DNA of 52,187 bases from Gemmatimonadota bacterium. Lineage in GTDB: Bacteria > Gemmatimonadota > Gemmatimonadetes > Longimicrobiales > RSA9. The notes below the pieces were generated by a model. That model worked only from the letters and a program-made list of their open reading frames with translations. It did not search any database and had not been told where the DNA came from. The translations under genes and the position numbers were made by a program. The stretch lies in the NCBI GenBank assembly GCA_017881445.1, contig JADGQX010000006.1, forward strand, positions 1-52,187, in the 5' to 3' direction. Below are positions 1-9,360 of the stretch, one piece after another. The first letter of the stretch is position 1, and each line of letters opens with the position of its first letter.

Positions 1-1
1 C

Positions 2-175
2 GCGCAGGCGGCGCCGGCGGGCGCCTTGCCGCGCGCGGGCGACTGGCCCCGGGCCGCGCTCCAGCTGCTGGACGAGGCCGACCGCCGCCTGCGCGCCGGC
101 GATTTCGCGGGCTTCGGCGCCACCTGGAAGCAGCTGCACGAGGTGCTGGACTCCGCGAACAAGCCGCGGCGCTGA
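2..175 (+). CDS. C-terminal fragment, probable UPF0182 family membrane protein
   Basis: Only the last 57 codons are in the window; the start lies upstream. The reading frame has G or C at almost every third position, so it is coding. The tail contains ALQLLDEADRRLRAGDFAGF followed by GATWKQLHEVLD. This resembles the end of UPF0182 (COG1615) proteins, where the large membrane protein finishes in a soluble helical hairpin with a GD(W/F)xxY/F-type motif. The family function is unknown. The assignment rests on this short tail alone, so another protein with a helical C-terminus remains possible. Confidence 0.5.
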   Translation, partial: AQAAPAGALPRAGDWPRAALQLLDEADRRLRAGDFAGFGATWKQLHEVLDSANKPRR

Positions 176-213
176 GGCAGCGGCGCCGCTTGCACCGCCC
201 GAGGGGGGTCCCT

Positions 214-1227
214 ATGATTGCCCGGCCCGCGTCCGGAGGCGAAGCGGAAAGCGGACGGGCGGACGAGCACACCATTGTCGTGGCGCTGGGCGGCAACGCC
301 CTCCTGCCCGCGGGCGAGCGTGGGGACATCCACGACCAGTTCGCCCATACCCGCGAGAGCCTCGCGCCCATCGTGGCCCTGGCCCAGGCCGGCTGGCGCA
401 TCGCCCTCGTGCACGGCAACGGCCCCCAGGTCGGCGACGAGCTGTACCGCAACGAGATGGCCCGCGCCCAGCTGCCGCCGCTGCCGCTGGGCGTGCTTGT
501 GGCCGGGACCGCGGGCTGGATCGGCTACATGATCCAGCAGTCGCTCCAGAACGCGCTCGAGCGCGCCGGGGTCCGCCGCCGCGTCGTGACGCTGATCACG
601 CAGGTGCTGGTCGATCCGGACGACCCGGCCACCCGGGAGCCCGTGAAGCCGATCGGTCGCGTGCTGGACGAGGAGACCGCACAGCTCCTCGCGCGCGACC
701 TCGGCTGGACGGTGGCCCCGGTCGCCCCGGTCGCCCCGGTCGCCCCGTCCGGCGACGGCTGGCGCAGGCTCGTGCCCTCGCCCAGGCCCCAGGCCATCGT
801 GGAGCGCGACCTCATCCGCCGACTGGTCGATCACGGCACCATCGTGATCGCCGCCGGCGGCGGCGGCACGCCCGTGTACCACGACCCGCTGCTGCGGCTC
901 GAGGGCGTGGATGGCGTCATCGACAAGGACCGCGCCGCCGCCGTGCTCGCCCGGGAGATCGGCGCGGCGGTGCTCTTGATCCTGACCAACGTGGACGGCG
1001 TCTTCCGTGGTTGGGGCACCGATGCCCCCGAGATGGTGCGGCGCATGAGCGTCGACCAGGCGGAGCGGCTCCTGGCCTCGGGCGAGCTGGGACGCGGCAG
1101 CATGGCGCCCAAGGTGGAGGCGGCGGTGGCCTTCGTGCGCGGCGGCGGCAGCGCCGCCTACATTGGACGGCTCGACCGGGGACAGGAAACCGTGGCCGGT
1201 GCCGCGGGAACGATGATCGTGGCCTAG
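214..1227 (+). CDS. arcC: Carbamate kinase
   Basis: A 337-residue cytosolic amino-acid-kinase-fold enzyme that interconverts carbamoyl phosphate plus ADP with carbamate plus ATP. Diagnostic stretches are VALGGNALL near the N-terminus, HGNGPQVGDE, LITQVLVDPDDPA, PVKPIGR, GGGGTPV, GVDGVIDKDRAA, LLILTNVDGV and GSMAPKVEAA. The ATG at 214 is chosen because a GAGGGGGG ribosome-binding site ends 5 nt before it; a TTG at 190 is also in frame. Residues 167-178 are four VAP tripeptides coded by a 9-bp tandem repeat, lying in the loop after the PVKPIGR region where family members vary in length. No arginine deiminase or ornithine carbamoyltransferase gene is adjacent, so a catabolic arginine pathway is not shown here. 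Confidence 0.93.
   Translation: MIARPASGGEAESGRADEHTIVVALGGNALLPAGERGDIHDQFAHTRESLAPIVALAQAGWRIALVHGNGPQVGDELYRNEMARAQLPPLPLGVLVAGTAGWIGYMIQQSLQNALERAGVRRRVVTLITQVLVDPDDPATREPVKPIGRVLDEETAQLLARDLGWTVAPVAPVAPVAPSGDGWRRLVPSPRPQAIVERDLIRRLVDHGTIVIAAGGGGTPVYHDPLLRLEGVDGVIDKDRAAAVLAREIGAAVLLILTNVDGVFRGWGTDAPEMVRRMSVDQAERLLASGELGRGSMAPKVEAAVAFVRGGGSAAYIGRLDRGQETVAGAAGTMIVA
712..747 (+). repeat. 9-bp tandem repeat inside arcC (GTCGCCCCG x4)
   Basis: Four head-to-tail nonamers, the first with one mismatch (GTGGCCCCG), coding for VAPVAPVAPVAP. The same unit recurs at 47361-47393 in the same reading phase, and a two-base variant, GACCGCCCC, is repeated at 40302-40328. Confidence 0.9.
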
Positions 1228-1251
1228 GAAGCTTCGGCCGGAGACGAACGG

Positions 1252-2397
<1,146 letters not shown>

Positions 2398-2401
2398 CCC
2401 G

Positions 2402-3283
2402 ATGGCGATCTTCATCGACGAGAGCACCCGGCTGCTGGTCCAGGGGATCACGGGCCGGGATGGGTCGTTCCACACGCGCCAGATGATGGACTACGGCACG
2501 AACGTGGTCGGCGGTGTAACCCCCGGGAAGGGCGGCCAGCGCTTCGAGGGGCCATCCGGCAAGGGCTGCCCGATCTTCGACACCGTCCGCCAGGGCGTGC
2601 AGGCGACGGGGGCGAACGCCTCCATCATCTACGTCCCACCCGCCTTCGCCGCCGACGCCATCATGGAGGCCGCCGAGGCCGGTATCCCCTTCATCGTCGC
2701 CATCACCGAGGGCGTGCCCGTCCTGGACATGACGCGCGTCTACCCGTACGTGGTCGAGCACGGCGCGCGCCTGCTCGGACCCAACTGCCCGGGGCTGCTG
2801 GCTCCCGGACGCAGCAAGGTCGGCATCATGCCCGGCAACATCGCGCTGCAGGGCAACGTGGGCGTGGTCTCCCGCTCCGGTACCCTGACCTACGAGGTCG
2901 TCTACCAGCTCACCCGCGCCGACATCGGCCAGAGCACGTGCGTCGGCATCGGCGGCGACCCCATCGTCGGCACCAATTTCATCGACTGCCTCGCCGCCTT
3001 CCAGGCCGACCCCGATACCCGCGCCATCGTCATGATCGGCGAGATCGGCGGCACCGACGAGCAGAAGGCCGCCGAGTTCATCAAGGCCAACGTCAGCAAG
3101 CCCGTCGTGGGCTTCATCGCCGGCCAGACCGCGCCTCCCGGACGCCGCATGGGGCACGCGGGCGCCATCATCAGCGGCTCCGCCGGCACCGCCGCCGAGA
3201 AGATCCAGGCCTTCCAGGACAACGGCATCCAGGTGATGAAGCGGCCGTCCGACGTCGTGCCGCTCATCCGGGAAGTCATCTGA
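2402..3283 (+). CDS. sucD: Succinyl-CoA synthetase (ADP-forming), alpha subunit
   Basis: A 293-residue CoA-binding subunit that pairs with SucC. It shows the N-terminal [13 protein letters not shown] CoA-binding Rossmann region, [29 protein letters not shown], and [17 protein letters not shown], which carries the active-site histidine phosphorylated during catalysis. Length is normal. The GGAG before the ATG lies inside the end of sucC, consistent with translational coupling. The gene is followed 4 nt later by the EIIA-CBS gene. Confidence 0.97.
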   Translation: MAIFIDESTRLLVQGITGRDGSFHTRQMMDYGTNVVGGVTPGKGGQRFEGPSGKGCPIFDTVRQGVQATGANASIIYVPPAFAADAIMEAAEAGIPFIVAITEGVPVLDMTRVYPYVVEHGARLLGPNCPGLLAPGRSKVGIMPGNIALQGNVGVVSRSGTLTYEVVYQLTRADIGQSTCVGIGGDPIVGTNFIDCLAAFQADPDTRAIVMIGEIGGTDEQKAAEFIKANVSKPVVGFIAGQTAPPGRRMGHAGAIISGSAGTAAEKIQAFQDNGIQVMKRPSDVVPLIREVI

Positions 3284-3287
3284 GCCC

Positions 3288-4166
3288 ATGCAACTGAGGC
3301 AGCTGCTCCCGCCCGAGCACATCTTCGCGCCGCTGGACGCCCGCACGCTGCGCGAGGCCATCGCGGCCATGGTCGCCGGACTGGCCCGCGCCGGCGCGCT
3401 CCGCGACGCCGGCGTCATGGAGCGCCTGCTGGGCCAGTCGCACTACCGCGTGGTCGTGCCCATCGGCGAGCGCGCTGTGCTGCCCCACCAGCGCACGGAC
3501 GCCGTGGACGAGCTCGTCCTGGCCGTGGGCGTGTCCCCCACGCCCCTGGACGCCGCGGACCTCGGCCTCCACGCCGCGCCTCAGGTCGTCGCCCTCGTGC
3601 TGGCGCCGCCCGAGGCCTCCACCCTCTACCTCCAGACCGTCTCCACCATCGCGCGACTCGTCCGCCGCGACGACATCATCGATGCCCTGGCCGCCGCCCG
3701 CTCGCCCGAGGAGGTGCTGCGCATCGGCGACCTGAGCGATGCCAAGATCCAGCCGTCGCTCACCGTGCGCGACATGATGGGCCACCGGCCGCCCGTCCCT
3801 CCCGCCGCCCCGGTGCGCGATGCCGTCGCCATCATGATCGAACAGCGCGTCAAGGCGCTGCCGGTCGTGGGCGACAAGGGCGAGGTCCTCGGCATCGTCA
3901 CCGAGTGGGACGTCATGCGCGCCCTGCTCCCCCAGGTGCCCCGCGGGGAGGATGCCCAGCCCCAGAACCTTCGCATTCCCGGCGATCTCACCGTCCGCGA
4001 CGTCATGACCCGGTCCGTCCTCTGCATTGCCGAGGACATGGGGCTGGACGAGGTCGCCAACCTCATGCTCAACAAGGACGTCGAGCAGTTCCCCGTCATC
4101 GGGGAGGGCAAGCTCGTCGGCTTCCTCTCCCGCGGGGACATCGTTCGCAAACTCTTCGGAAACTGA
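3288..4166 (+). CDS. PTS EIIA (PtsN-like) domain fused to a CBS-domain pair
   Basis: A 292-residue soluble protein. Residues 1 to about 150 look like a PTS EIIA type-2 (fructose/nitrogen, PtsN-like) domain. The core IGERAVLPHQRTDAVDELVL keeps a histidine, H67, at the place where EIIA domains are phosphorylated. Two CBS domains follow: about 160-220 (TVRDMMGHRPPVPPAAPVRD, then ALPVVGDKGEVLGIVTEWDV) and about 235-292 (TVRDVMTRSVLCIAEDM, then FPVIGEGKLVGFLSRGDIV). CBS pairs usually bind adenine nucleotides. No PTS permease or EI/HPr gene is nearby, so a regulatory role reading phosphorylation and adenylate state is inferred rather than shown. It sits between sucD and ndk in a tight same-strand run. 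Confidence 0.8.
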   Translation: MQLRQLLPPEHIFAPLDARTLREAIAAMVAGLARAGALRDAGVMERLLGQSHYRVVVPIGERAVLPHQRTDAVDELVLAVGVSPTPLDAADLGLHAAPQVVALVLAPPEASTLYLQTVSTIARLVRRDDIIDALAAARSPEEVLRIGDLSDAKIQPSLTVRDMMGHRPPVPPAAPVRDAVAIMIEQRVKALPVVGDKGEVLGIVTEWDVMRALLPQVPRGEDAQPQNLRIPGDLTVRDVMTRSVLCIAEDMGLDEVANLMLNKDVEQFPVIGEGKLVGFLSRGDIVRKLFGN

Positions 4167-4169
4167 CCC

Positions 4170-4592
4170 ATGGATCTGACGCTGACCATCATCAAGCCCG
4201 ACGCCGTCGCGGCCGGCCATGTCGGCCGCATCCTCGCCCTGCTCGAGGAGAAGGGCTTCCGCATCCGCGCACTCCGCCTCATGCACCTCACCGAGCCCCA
4301 GGCGCGCGAGTTCTACGCCGTGCACAGGGAACGGCCGTTTTACGCATCCCTCGTGAAGTTCATGACTTCCGGCCCCTGCATCCCGGCCGTGCTGCAGAAG
4401 CCGGGCGCCGTGGCCGCGCTGCGCGAGGCCATCGGCGCCACCGACCCCGCCGAGGCCGCGCCCGGCACCGTCCGCGCCCTCTACGCCGAGTCCAAGGAGC
4501 GCAATGCTATCCACGCGTCCGACTCGGACGCGAACGCCGTGCGCGAGGCGGGTTTCTTTTTTGCCGAATCGGACGTGCTGGCGGCGGAGTGA
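4170..4592 (+). CDS. ndk: Nucleoside diphosphate kinase
   Basis: A 140-residue cytosolic enzyme that equilibrates the NTP and dNTP pools by a phospho-histidine ping-pong mechanism. It begins MDLTLTIIKPDAV, the family start, and contains RNAIHASDSDANAVREAGFF with the catalytic His at residue 115. It differs from common Ndk by FMTSGPCIPAVLQKPGAV in place of the usual GPVVAMVLEG stretch and by GTVRALYA in place of GTIRGDF. All catalytic features remain. It lies 3 nt after the EIIA-CBS gene and appears to end the sucCD transcription unit. Confidence 0.95.
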   Translation: MDLTLTIIKPDAVAAGHVGRILALLEEKGFRIRALRLMHLTEPQAREFYAVHRERPFYASLVKFMTSGPCIPAVLQKPGAVAALREAIGATDPAEAAPGTVRALYAESKERNAIHASDSDANAVREAGFFFAESDVLAAE

Positions 4593-4633
4593 CCTTTCCC
4601 CCCGGCCACAAGCTGTGCGGCAGGCGCATCCGG

Positions 4634-4662
4634 TTGACAGGGTAGGGGAAAACGGGCATCTT
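4634..4662 (+). promoter_or_regulatory. Candidate promoter of the DUF177-rpmF-plsX-fab operon
   Basis: A perfect TTGACA (4634-4639) is followed after 17 nt by CATCTT (4657-4662), a weak -10 match. Transcription would start near 4669, almost on the ATG at 4671, which has no visible Shine-Dalgarno sequence. The first gene may therefore be read from a leaderless mRNA. Confidence 0.45.
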
Positions 4663-4670
4663 TCTCAGCT

Positions 4671-5180
4671 ATGCTGAAAGTCGATCTGGGCCGCCTGGAC
4701 CGGCTGCGGCGGCTGCGGCTGGACGACGAGGTGGCACCGGACGATCCGATCTGGGCGGGCTCGGGGCTCAACCTGGCCCGCCCGCTCGATGTCCGCCTCG
4801 AGGTGCAGCAGGTCGGCCACGACGTGGTGGTCCGCGGGAGCGTGGCGGGTGAGGTGGCGATGGACTGTCGCCGATGCCTGTCGCCCGTGCGTGTGCCGGT
4901 CGGCGAGGAGATCGCCGTGCTGTACCAGCCGGGCGTGACCCGGACGGAGGCGGAGGAATCGGAAGTGTACCCGCTTCCGGAGCGGGGGCGCGAGCTGGAC
5001 CTGTCGGAGATGGTGCGGGAGCAGGTGATGCTGGCGGTGCCGGCGTACGCGAGCTGCACCGAGACGTGCCGGGGACTGTGCCCGACGTGCGGCAAGAACC
5101 TGAACGAGGGAGCATGCGCCTGCGAGCCGGCGGTGGGGGACGACCGCTGGGGGGCGCTGCGCAAGCTGAAGTCCGAGTGA
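4671..5180 (+). CDS. DUF177 / YceD family protein
   Basis: A 169-residue protein of the YceD (DUF177) family, which almost always precedes rpmF and is linked to 23S rRNA or ribosome homeostasis in other bacteria; its exact activity is unsettled. Visible features are MDCRRCLSPV in the middle and the C-terminal zinc-ribbon-like CTETCRGLCPTCGKNLNE with CAC close behind, which is typical of the family. The ATG at 4671 has no ribosome-binding site and may be leaderless. It is the first gene of the fatty-acid operon. Confidence 0.85.
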   Translation: MLKVDLGRLDRLRRLRLDDEVAPDDPIWAGSGLNLARPLDVRLEVQQVGHDVVVRGSVAGEVAMDCRRCLSPVRVPVGEEIAVLYQPGVTRTEAEESEVYPLPERGRELDLSEMVREQVMLAVPAYASCTETCRGLCPTCGKNLNEGACACEPAVGDDRWGALRKLKSE

Positions 5181-5192
5181 GGAGAGGGATCA

Positions 5193-5378
5193 ATGGCGGT
5201 ACCGAAGAGACGAGTTTCGAAGCAGCGCAAGCACAAGCGGCGGGGCGAGCACAAGGCCGAGGTGGTGAATTACGCCGCCTGCCCGAAGTGCGGTGACCCC
5301 AAGCTGCCGCACAGGGTCTGCCGCAACTGCGGGTACTACAACGGCGAGCAGGTCCTGAAGATCGAAGACGAGATCTAG
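5193..5378 (+). CDS. rpmF: Large ribosomal subunit protein bL32
   Basis: A 61-residue basic ribosomal protein. It has the usual N-terminus [17 protein letters not shown] and a zinc-binding ribbon, [20 protein letters not shown]. This is the four-cysteine form rather than the zinc-free paralogue. The GAGGAGAGGG ribosome-binding site is strong. It is placed between DUF177 and plsX as in many phyla, linking ribosome and membrane-lipid synthesis. Confidence 0.96.
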   Translation: MAVPKRRVSKQRKHKRRGEHKAEVVNYAACPKCGDPKLPHRVCRNCGYYNGEQVLKIEDEI

Positions 5379-5396
5379 CCCCTCGGAGGCAGCCCG

Positions 5397-6404
5397 TTGC
5401 GCATTGCGCTGGACGCCATGGGGACGGACCTCCATCCGAGGGTGGAGGTCCAGGGAGCGGTCGAAGCGCTCCGCCAGCTGCCGGGCGATTTCGAGGTGCT
5501 GCTGGTCGGTGACCGGGCCCTCGTCGAGCGGGAGCTGGCGACGTACGGCGACTACCCGAAGGCGCGGCTGCAGGTGGTGCCGGCGTCACAGGTGATTGCG
5601 CCCGGCGAGCCCGCGGCCGCGGGCGTGCGCCGCAAGCCGGACTCCTCGATCGTGGTGGGGCTGACGCTGCAGCGGGAGGGGAAAGCGGACGCTTTCGTGA
5701 GCGCCGGCTCGACCGGCGCGGTCATGGCGGCGTCCCTTTTCATATTGCGGCCGTTGCCGGGAGTGGACCGGCCCGCGATCGCCACGCTCCTGCCCACGGT
5801 CTCGGAGCCGGTGCTGATGCTGGACTCCGGGGCGAACGTGGACAGCAAGCCCCACCACCTGCTGCAGTTCGCGCAGCTGGGCATGGTGTACGCCACGGAC
5901 GTGCTGGGGCGGGCGGAGCCGCGAGTGGGGCTGCTGAACATTGGCGAGGAGCCCGAGAAGGGAAACGAGCTCTCCGTGGAGGCGCACCGCATCCTGGCGG
6001 ACAGCGGGCTGAACTTCGTGGGCAACGTCGAAGGGCGGGACGTCATCAGGGGCGTGTGCGACGTGTTGGTGACGGATGGCTTCGTCGGCAACGTCCTGCT
6101 CAAGTTCTACGAGTCCGTGGCCGGCTTCGTATGCCAGGTGGTGACGGGAACGGAGCCGCCGGCGCCGGGGAAGGCTCCCTCGAAGCTCTGGGAGGCGCTG
6201 GACTACACGACGTATGGCGGTGCGCCGCTGCTGGGGGTGAACGGCGTGTGCATCATCTGCCACGGCGGCTCGCCCCCGGTGGCGATCCGCAACGCGATTT
6301 CGACGGCCATCCAGGCCGTCCAGGCGAACATAGTGGGACATATTCAGCAGCAGATGGCCGGCGGGAAGGTTGTCGGTGAGCGTCGGCTGGCGGGGGGCGC
6401 ATGA
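5397..6404 (+). CDS. plsX: Phosphate acyltransferase PlsX
   Basis: A 335-residue peripheral membrane enzyme that turns acyl-ACP into acyl-phosphate for PlsY, the first step of phospholipid synthesis. The start is TTG, with GGAGG 7 nt upstream, giving MRIALDAMGTDLHP, close to the family's usual MxIAlDaMGGD. Other landmarks are AFVSAGSTGAVMAAS, RPAIATLLPT, MLDSGANVD, GLLNIGEEPEKGNEL and CDVLVTDGFVGNVLLK. Its stop overlaps the fabH start in an ATGA, so the two are translationally coupled. Confidence 0.95.
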   Translation: MRIALDAMGTDLHPRVEVQGAVEALRQLPGDFEVLLVGDRALVERELATYGDYPKARLQVVPASQVIAPGEPAAAGVRRKPDSSIVVGLTLQREGKADAFVSAGSTGAVMAASLFILRPLPGVDRPAIATLLPTVSEPVLMLDSGANVDSKPHHLLQFAQLGMVYATDVLGRAEPRVGLLNIGEEPEKGNELSVEAHRILADSGLNFVGNVEGRDVIRGVCDVLVTDGFVGNVLLKFYESVAGFVCQVVTGTEPPAPGKAPSKLWEALDYTTYGGAPLLGVNGVCIICHGGSPPVAIRNAISTAIQAVQANIVGHIQQQMAGGKVVGERRLAGGA

Positions 6405-7393
6405 AGGAACCGAAGCCGATCGTGGAGATCGCGGCGACGGGGCGGTGGCTGCCGGAACGGGTGGTGACGAACGCCGACCTGGAGAAGGAGCTGGACACGT
6501 CGGATGCCTGGATCCGGGAGCGGACAGGCATCCGCGAGCGGCGCATCGCGGGGCCGGAGGTCGGGGCCGCGGATATGGGCGCCCGCGCGGCTCGCATTGC
6601 CATGAAGCGCGCCGGCGTGCACGCCGGTGAGATCGATTTCATCATCGTGGCTACGGCGACACCGGACCGGCTTCTGCCCTCCACGGCCTGCGACATCCAG
6701 GCGATGTTGGGGGCGACGAACGCGGCAGCGTACGACATTTCGGCCGCGTGCTCCGGCTTCCTCTTCGCCATGGAAATCGCCGAGGGGCACATCGCGGCCG
6801 GTCGGGGCGACCTGGCGCTGGTGATCTCCACCGAGAAGATGACGGGCATCGTCGACTGGACCGACCGCTCCACGGCGGTGCTGTTCGGCGACGGCGCGGG
6901 CGCGGCGCTAGTGCGGCGCTCCTCGAACGGCCGGGGAGTGATGTCGAGCTACATCCGCTCGGATGGCACGCTGGCGGAGCTGCTCTGGCGTCCGGCGGGC
7001 GGAGTGCGGATCCCCATGGATGCGGGGGTGCTCGAGCGCAGGGACCACCTGGTGAAGATGGCCGGGCGCGAGGTCTTCAAGCACGCGGTGAAGGCCATGG
7101 CGGATGCCGCGGACCAGGCGCTGGTGCGCGCGGGACTCACGGGCGACGATATCGACCTGTTCATCCCGCACCAGGCCAACATGCGCATCATCGAGGCGAC
7201 AGCGAAGTTCGCCAAGATCCCCATGAGCAAGGTGTACATCAACGTCGACCGCTACGGCAACATGAGCTCGGCCACGATCCCCGTCGCGCTCGACGAGGCG
7301 CTGGAGCAAGGCCGGATCGGGCCGGGCGACAACGTGCTGATGGTCGCGTTCGGCGCGGGCTTCACCTGGGCTTCCTCGGTGGTGCGGTGGTAG
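6401..7393 (+). CDS. fabH: Beta-ketoacyl-ACP synthase III
   Basis: A 330-residue thiolase-fold enzyme that condenses acyl-CoA with malonyl-ACP to start fatty-acid chains. The catalytic triad is visible: C117 in ISAACSGF, H257 in PHQANMRI and N287 in YGNMSSATIP. The N-terminal TSDAWIRERTGIRERRI is the family signature. Length is normal. The start overlaps plsX by 4 nt and the end overlaps fabD by 7 nt. Confidence 0.97.
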   Translation: MKEPKPIVEIAATGRWLPERVVTNADLEKELDTSDAWIRERTGIRERRIAGPEVGAADMGARAARIAMKRAGVHAGEIDFIIVATATPDRLLPSTACDIQAMLGATNAAAYDISAACSGFLFAMEIAEGHIAAGRGDLALVISTEKMTGIVDWTDRSTAVLFGDGAGAALVRRSSNGRGVMSSYIRSDGTLAELLWRPAGGVRIPMDAGVLERRDHLVKMAGREVFKHAVKAMADAADQALVRAGLTGDDIDLFIPHQANMRIIEATAKFAKIPMSKVYINVDRYGNMSSATIPVALDEALEQGRIGPGDNVLMVAFGAGFTWASSVVRW

Positions 7394-8316
7394 CGCTGCT
7401 CTTCCCGGGGCAGGGCTCGCAGTTCGTGGGCATGGGCCGCGAGCTGGCGGACCGGTTCCCGGCCGCTCGCGACACGTTCGCAGAGGCGGACGCGGTGCTG
7501 GGCTTCCCGCTGGCGCGGCTGATGTGGGAAGGCCCCGAGGACGAGCTGACCGCGACGCGCAATGCGCAGCCCGCCATCCTGACCCACTCCGTGGCCGTGC
7601 TCCGCTGCATGGGCGGGCGAACGGGCGCGGTGGACTACGCTGCCGGGCACTCGCTGGGCGAGTTCAGCGCCTACGTGGCCGCGGGCTCGCTCGGCTTCGC
7701 CGATGCGTTGCGCACCGTGCGGCGGCGCGGCGAGCTGATGTTCGAGAGCGGGCAGCAGCGCCCGGGCACCATGGCGGCGTTGCTGGGGCTGGAGGACGCG
7801 GAAGTCGAGCGCATCTGCCGGGAGGCGTCCGCGGAGGGGGAGGGGGAGGGGGAGGTCGTTCCGGCCAACTACAATGCGCCGTCGCAGGTGGTGATCAGCG
7901 GCGATGTCGCGGCCGTGGAGCGGGCCATGGAGCTGGCGAAGGCCGCGGGCGCCAAGCGGGTTGTGGCCTTGAACGTGTCGGGCGCGTTCCATTCGCCGCT
8001 CATGGCGGTGGCGGAGCAGGGCTTGCGGGCGCAGCTCGAGGGCGTGACGATGCGAGCGCCCCGCTTTCCGGTGCTGTCCAACGTCACGGCCGCGCCGGTG
8101 ACGGACGCGGAGGAAGCGCGGCGCCTGCTGGTCCGGCAGCTCACTTCGCCGGTGCGCTGGACGGCGAGCATGCGCGCCCTGGTCGATGCGGGCGTGGACC
8201 GGTTCCTGGAGCTGGGCCCGGGCGGCGTGCTGAGCGGATTGCTGCGGCGCGTGACGAAGGAGCTGCCGGCGCGGACGATCGGGACCGCCGAAGAGACCGA
8301 GGCGTTCCTGGCATGA
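7387..8316 (+). CDS. fabD: Malonyl-CoA:ACP transacylase
   Basis: A 309-residue alpha/beta hydrolase-like enzyme that loads malonate onto ACP. It starts with LLFPGQGSQFVGMG and carries the nucleophile S89 in GHSLGEFSA and the catalytic H202 in SGAFHSPLM. The GTG at 7387 is the only start that gives the normal N-terminus, and it overlaps the end of fabH by 7 nt. Residues 149-157 (AEGEGEGEV) come from a small GAGGGG direct repeat in a surface-loop position. Confidence 0.95.
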   Translation: MVALLFPGQGSQFVGMGRELADRFPAARDTFAEADAVLGFPLARLMWEGPEDELTATRNAQPAILTHSVAVLRCMGGRTGAVDYAAGHSLGEFSAYVAAGSLGFADALRTVRRRGELMFESGQQRPGTMAALLGLEDAEVERICREASAEGEGEGEVVPANYNAPSQVVISGDVAAVERAMELAKAAGAKRVVALNVSGAFHSPLMAVAEQGLRAQLEGVTMRAPRFPVLSNVTAAPVTDAEEARRLLVRQLTSPVRWTASMRALVDAGVDRFLELGPGGVLSGLLRRVTKELPARTIGTAEETEAFLA

Positions 8317-9059
8317 GCGAGGCCATGGAGCTGGCGGGGCAGGTGGCGCTGGTCACGGGTGGCTCTCGTGGCATCGGGCGCGCGCTGGCGGGGGAGCTGG
8401 CGGCGGCGGGCGCGCGCGTGGCCGTGGTGGCCCGCGACGCCGGGCGGGCGCAGGCCGCGGCCGCGGAGCTCCCCGGGGAGGGGCACCGTGGCTTCGGCTG
8501 CGACGTCGCCGACTCCGGTGCCGTGAACGAGCTGGTGAAGACGGTGGAGGCCGAGATGGGTGGCCTCGAGATCCTCGTCAATAACGCGGGCATCACGGAG
8601 GACAACCTCCTGGTGCGCATGAGCGACGAGGCGTGGGATCGCGTCCTGAACACGAATCTGAAGGGCGCGTTCAACCTGATCCGCGCGGCGGCCCGCGGCA
8701 TGATGCGGCGCCGCAGCGGGCGGATCATCAACATCACGAGCGTGGTCGGGATCACCGGAAACCCGGGACAGGCGAACTATGCCGCGTCCAAGGCCGGCCT
8801 GATCGGGCTTACGAAATCCGTGGCCAGGGAGCTGGCGTCGCGGGGCGTGCTGTGTAACGCCGTGGCGCCCGGCTTCATCGACACGGAGATGACGGCGGCG
8901 CTCCCGGAGGCCGCGCGCGAGGCCCTGCTGGCGCAGATCGCGCTGGGGCGCCTCGGGCGGCCGGAGGATGTCGCCTGTGTCGTACGGTTTCTCGCCGGTC
9001 CCGCAGCGAGCTACGTGACGGGACAGACGCTGGTCGTCGACGGCGGCATGGTGATGTGA
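8313..9059 (+). CDS. fabG: 3-oxoacyl-ACP reductase
   Basis: A 248-residue short-chain dehydrogenase that reduces beta-ketoacyl-ACP with NADPH. It has the TGGSRGIG cofactor loop (residues 15-22), NNAG, and the catalytic S143, Y156 and K160 (ITSVVGITGNPGQANYAASK). The ATG overlaps the fabD stop (ATGA). The C-terminal SYVTGQTLVVDGGMVM is the family ending. Confidence 0.96.
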   Translation: MSEAMELAGQVALVTGGSRGIGRALAGELAAAGARVAVVARDAGRAQAAAAELPGEGHRGFGCDVADSGAVNELVKTVEAEMGGLEILVNNAGITEDNLLVRMSDEAWDRVLNTNLKGAFNLIRAAARGMMRRRSGRIINITSVVGITGNPGQANYAASKAGLIGLTKSVARELASRGVLCNAVAPGFIDTEMTAALPEAAREALLAQIALGRLGRPEDVACVVRFLAGPAASYVTGQTLVVDGGMVM

Positions 9060-9086
9060 GCACACCCCCAACCCGAGAGGGATCCG

Positions 9087-9329
9087 ATGGCGGAAAACGT
9101 GGCGGATAAGGTCAAGGAGATCATCGTCAACGAGCTGGGCGTCGAGCCGGAGAAGGTCACGCCGCAGGCATCGTTCGTCGAGGACCTCGGGGCCGATTCG
9201 CTCGACACGGTCGAGCTGGTCATGGCGTTCGAGGAGGAGTTCGGCATCGAGATCCCGGACGAGGATGCCGAGAAGCTCCAGAACGTCGGCGACGCGATCA
9301 ACTACCTCAAGGAGAAGGGGGTCGAGTAG
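9087..9329 (+). CDS. acpP: Acyl carrier protein
   Basis: An 80-residue acidic four-helix protein that carries growing acyl chains on 4'-phosphopantetheine. The attachment serine is S38 in [33 protein letters not shown] ribosome-binding site precedes the ATG. It lies between fabG and fabF in the standard order, separated by short gaps that allow high independent translation. Confidence 0.97.
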   Translation: MAENVADKVKEIIVNELGVEPEKVTPQASFVEDLGADSLDTVELVMAFEEEFGIEIPDEDAEKLQNVGDAINYLKEKGVE

Positions 9330-9360
9330 TGACCCGCTTCACTCCGAGTCGGGAGGCAAC

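Noticed and set aside
712-747. CRISPR-like repeat array
   Set aside because: Units are 9 nt with no spacers; this is a minisatellite within a gene. No CRISPR array was seen anywhere.
6748-7386. Extended N-terminus for FabD reading back through fabH
   Set aside because: The upstream codons are out of frame with fabH, which has its full active site; the GTG at 7387 gives the normal FabD start.
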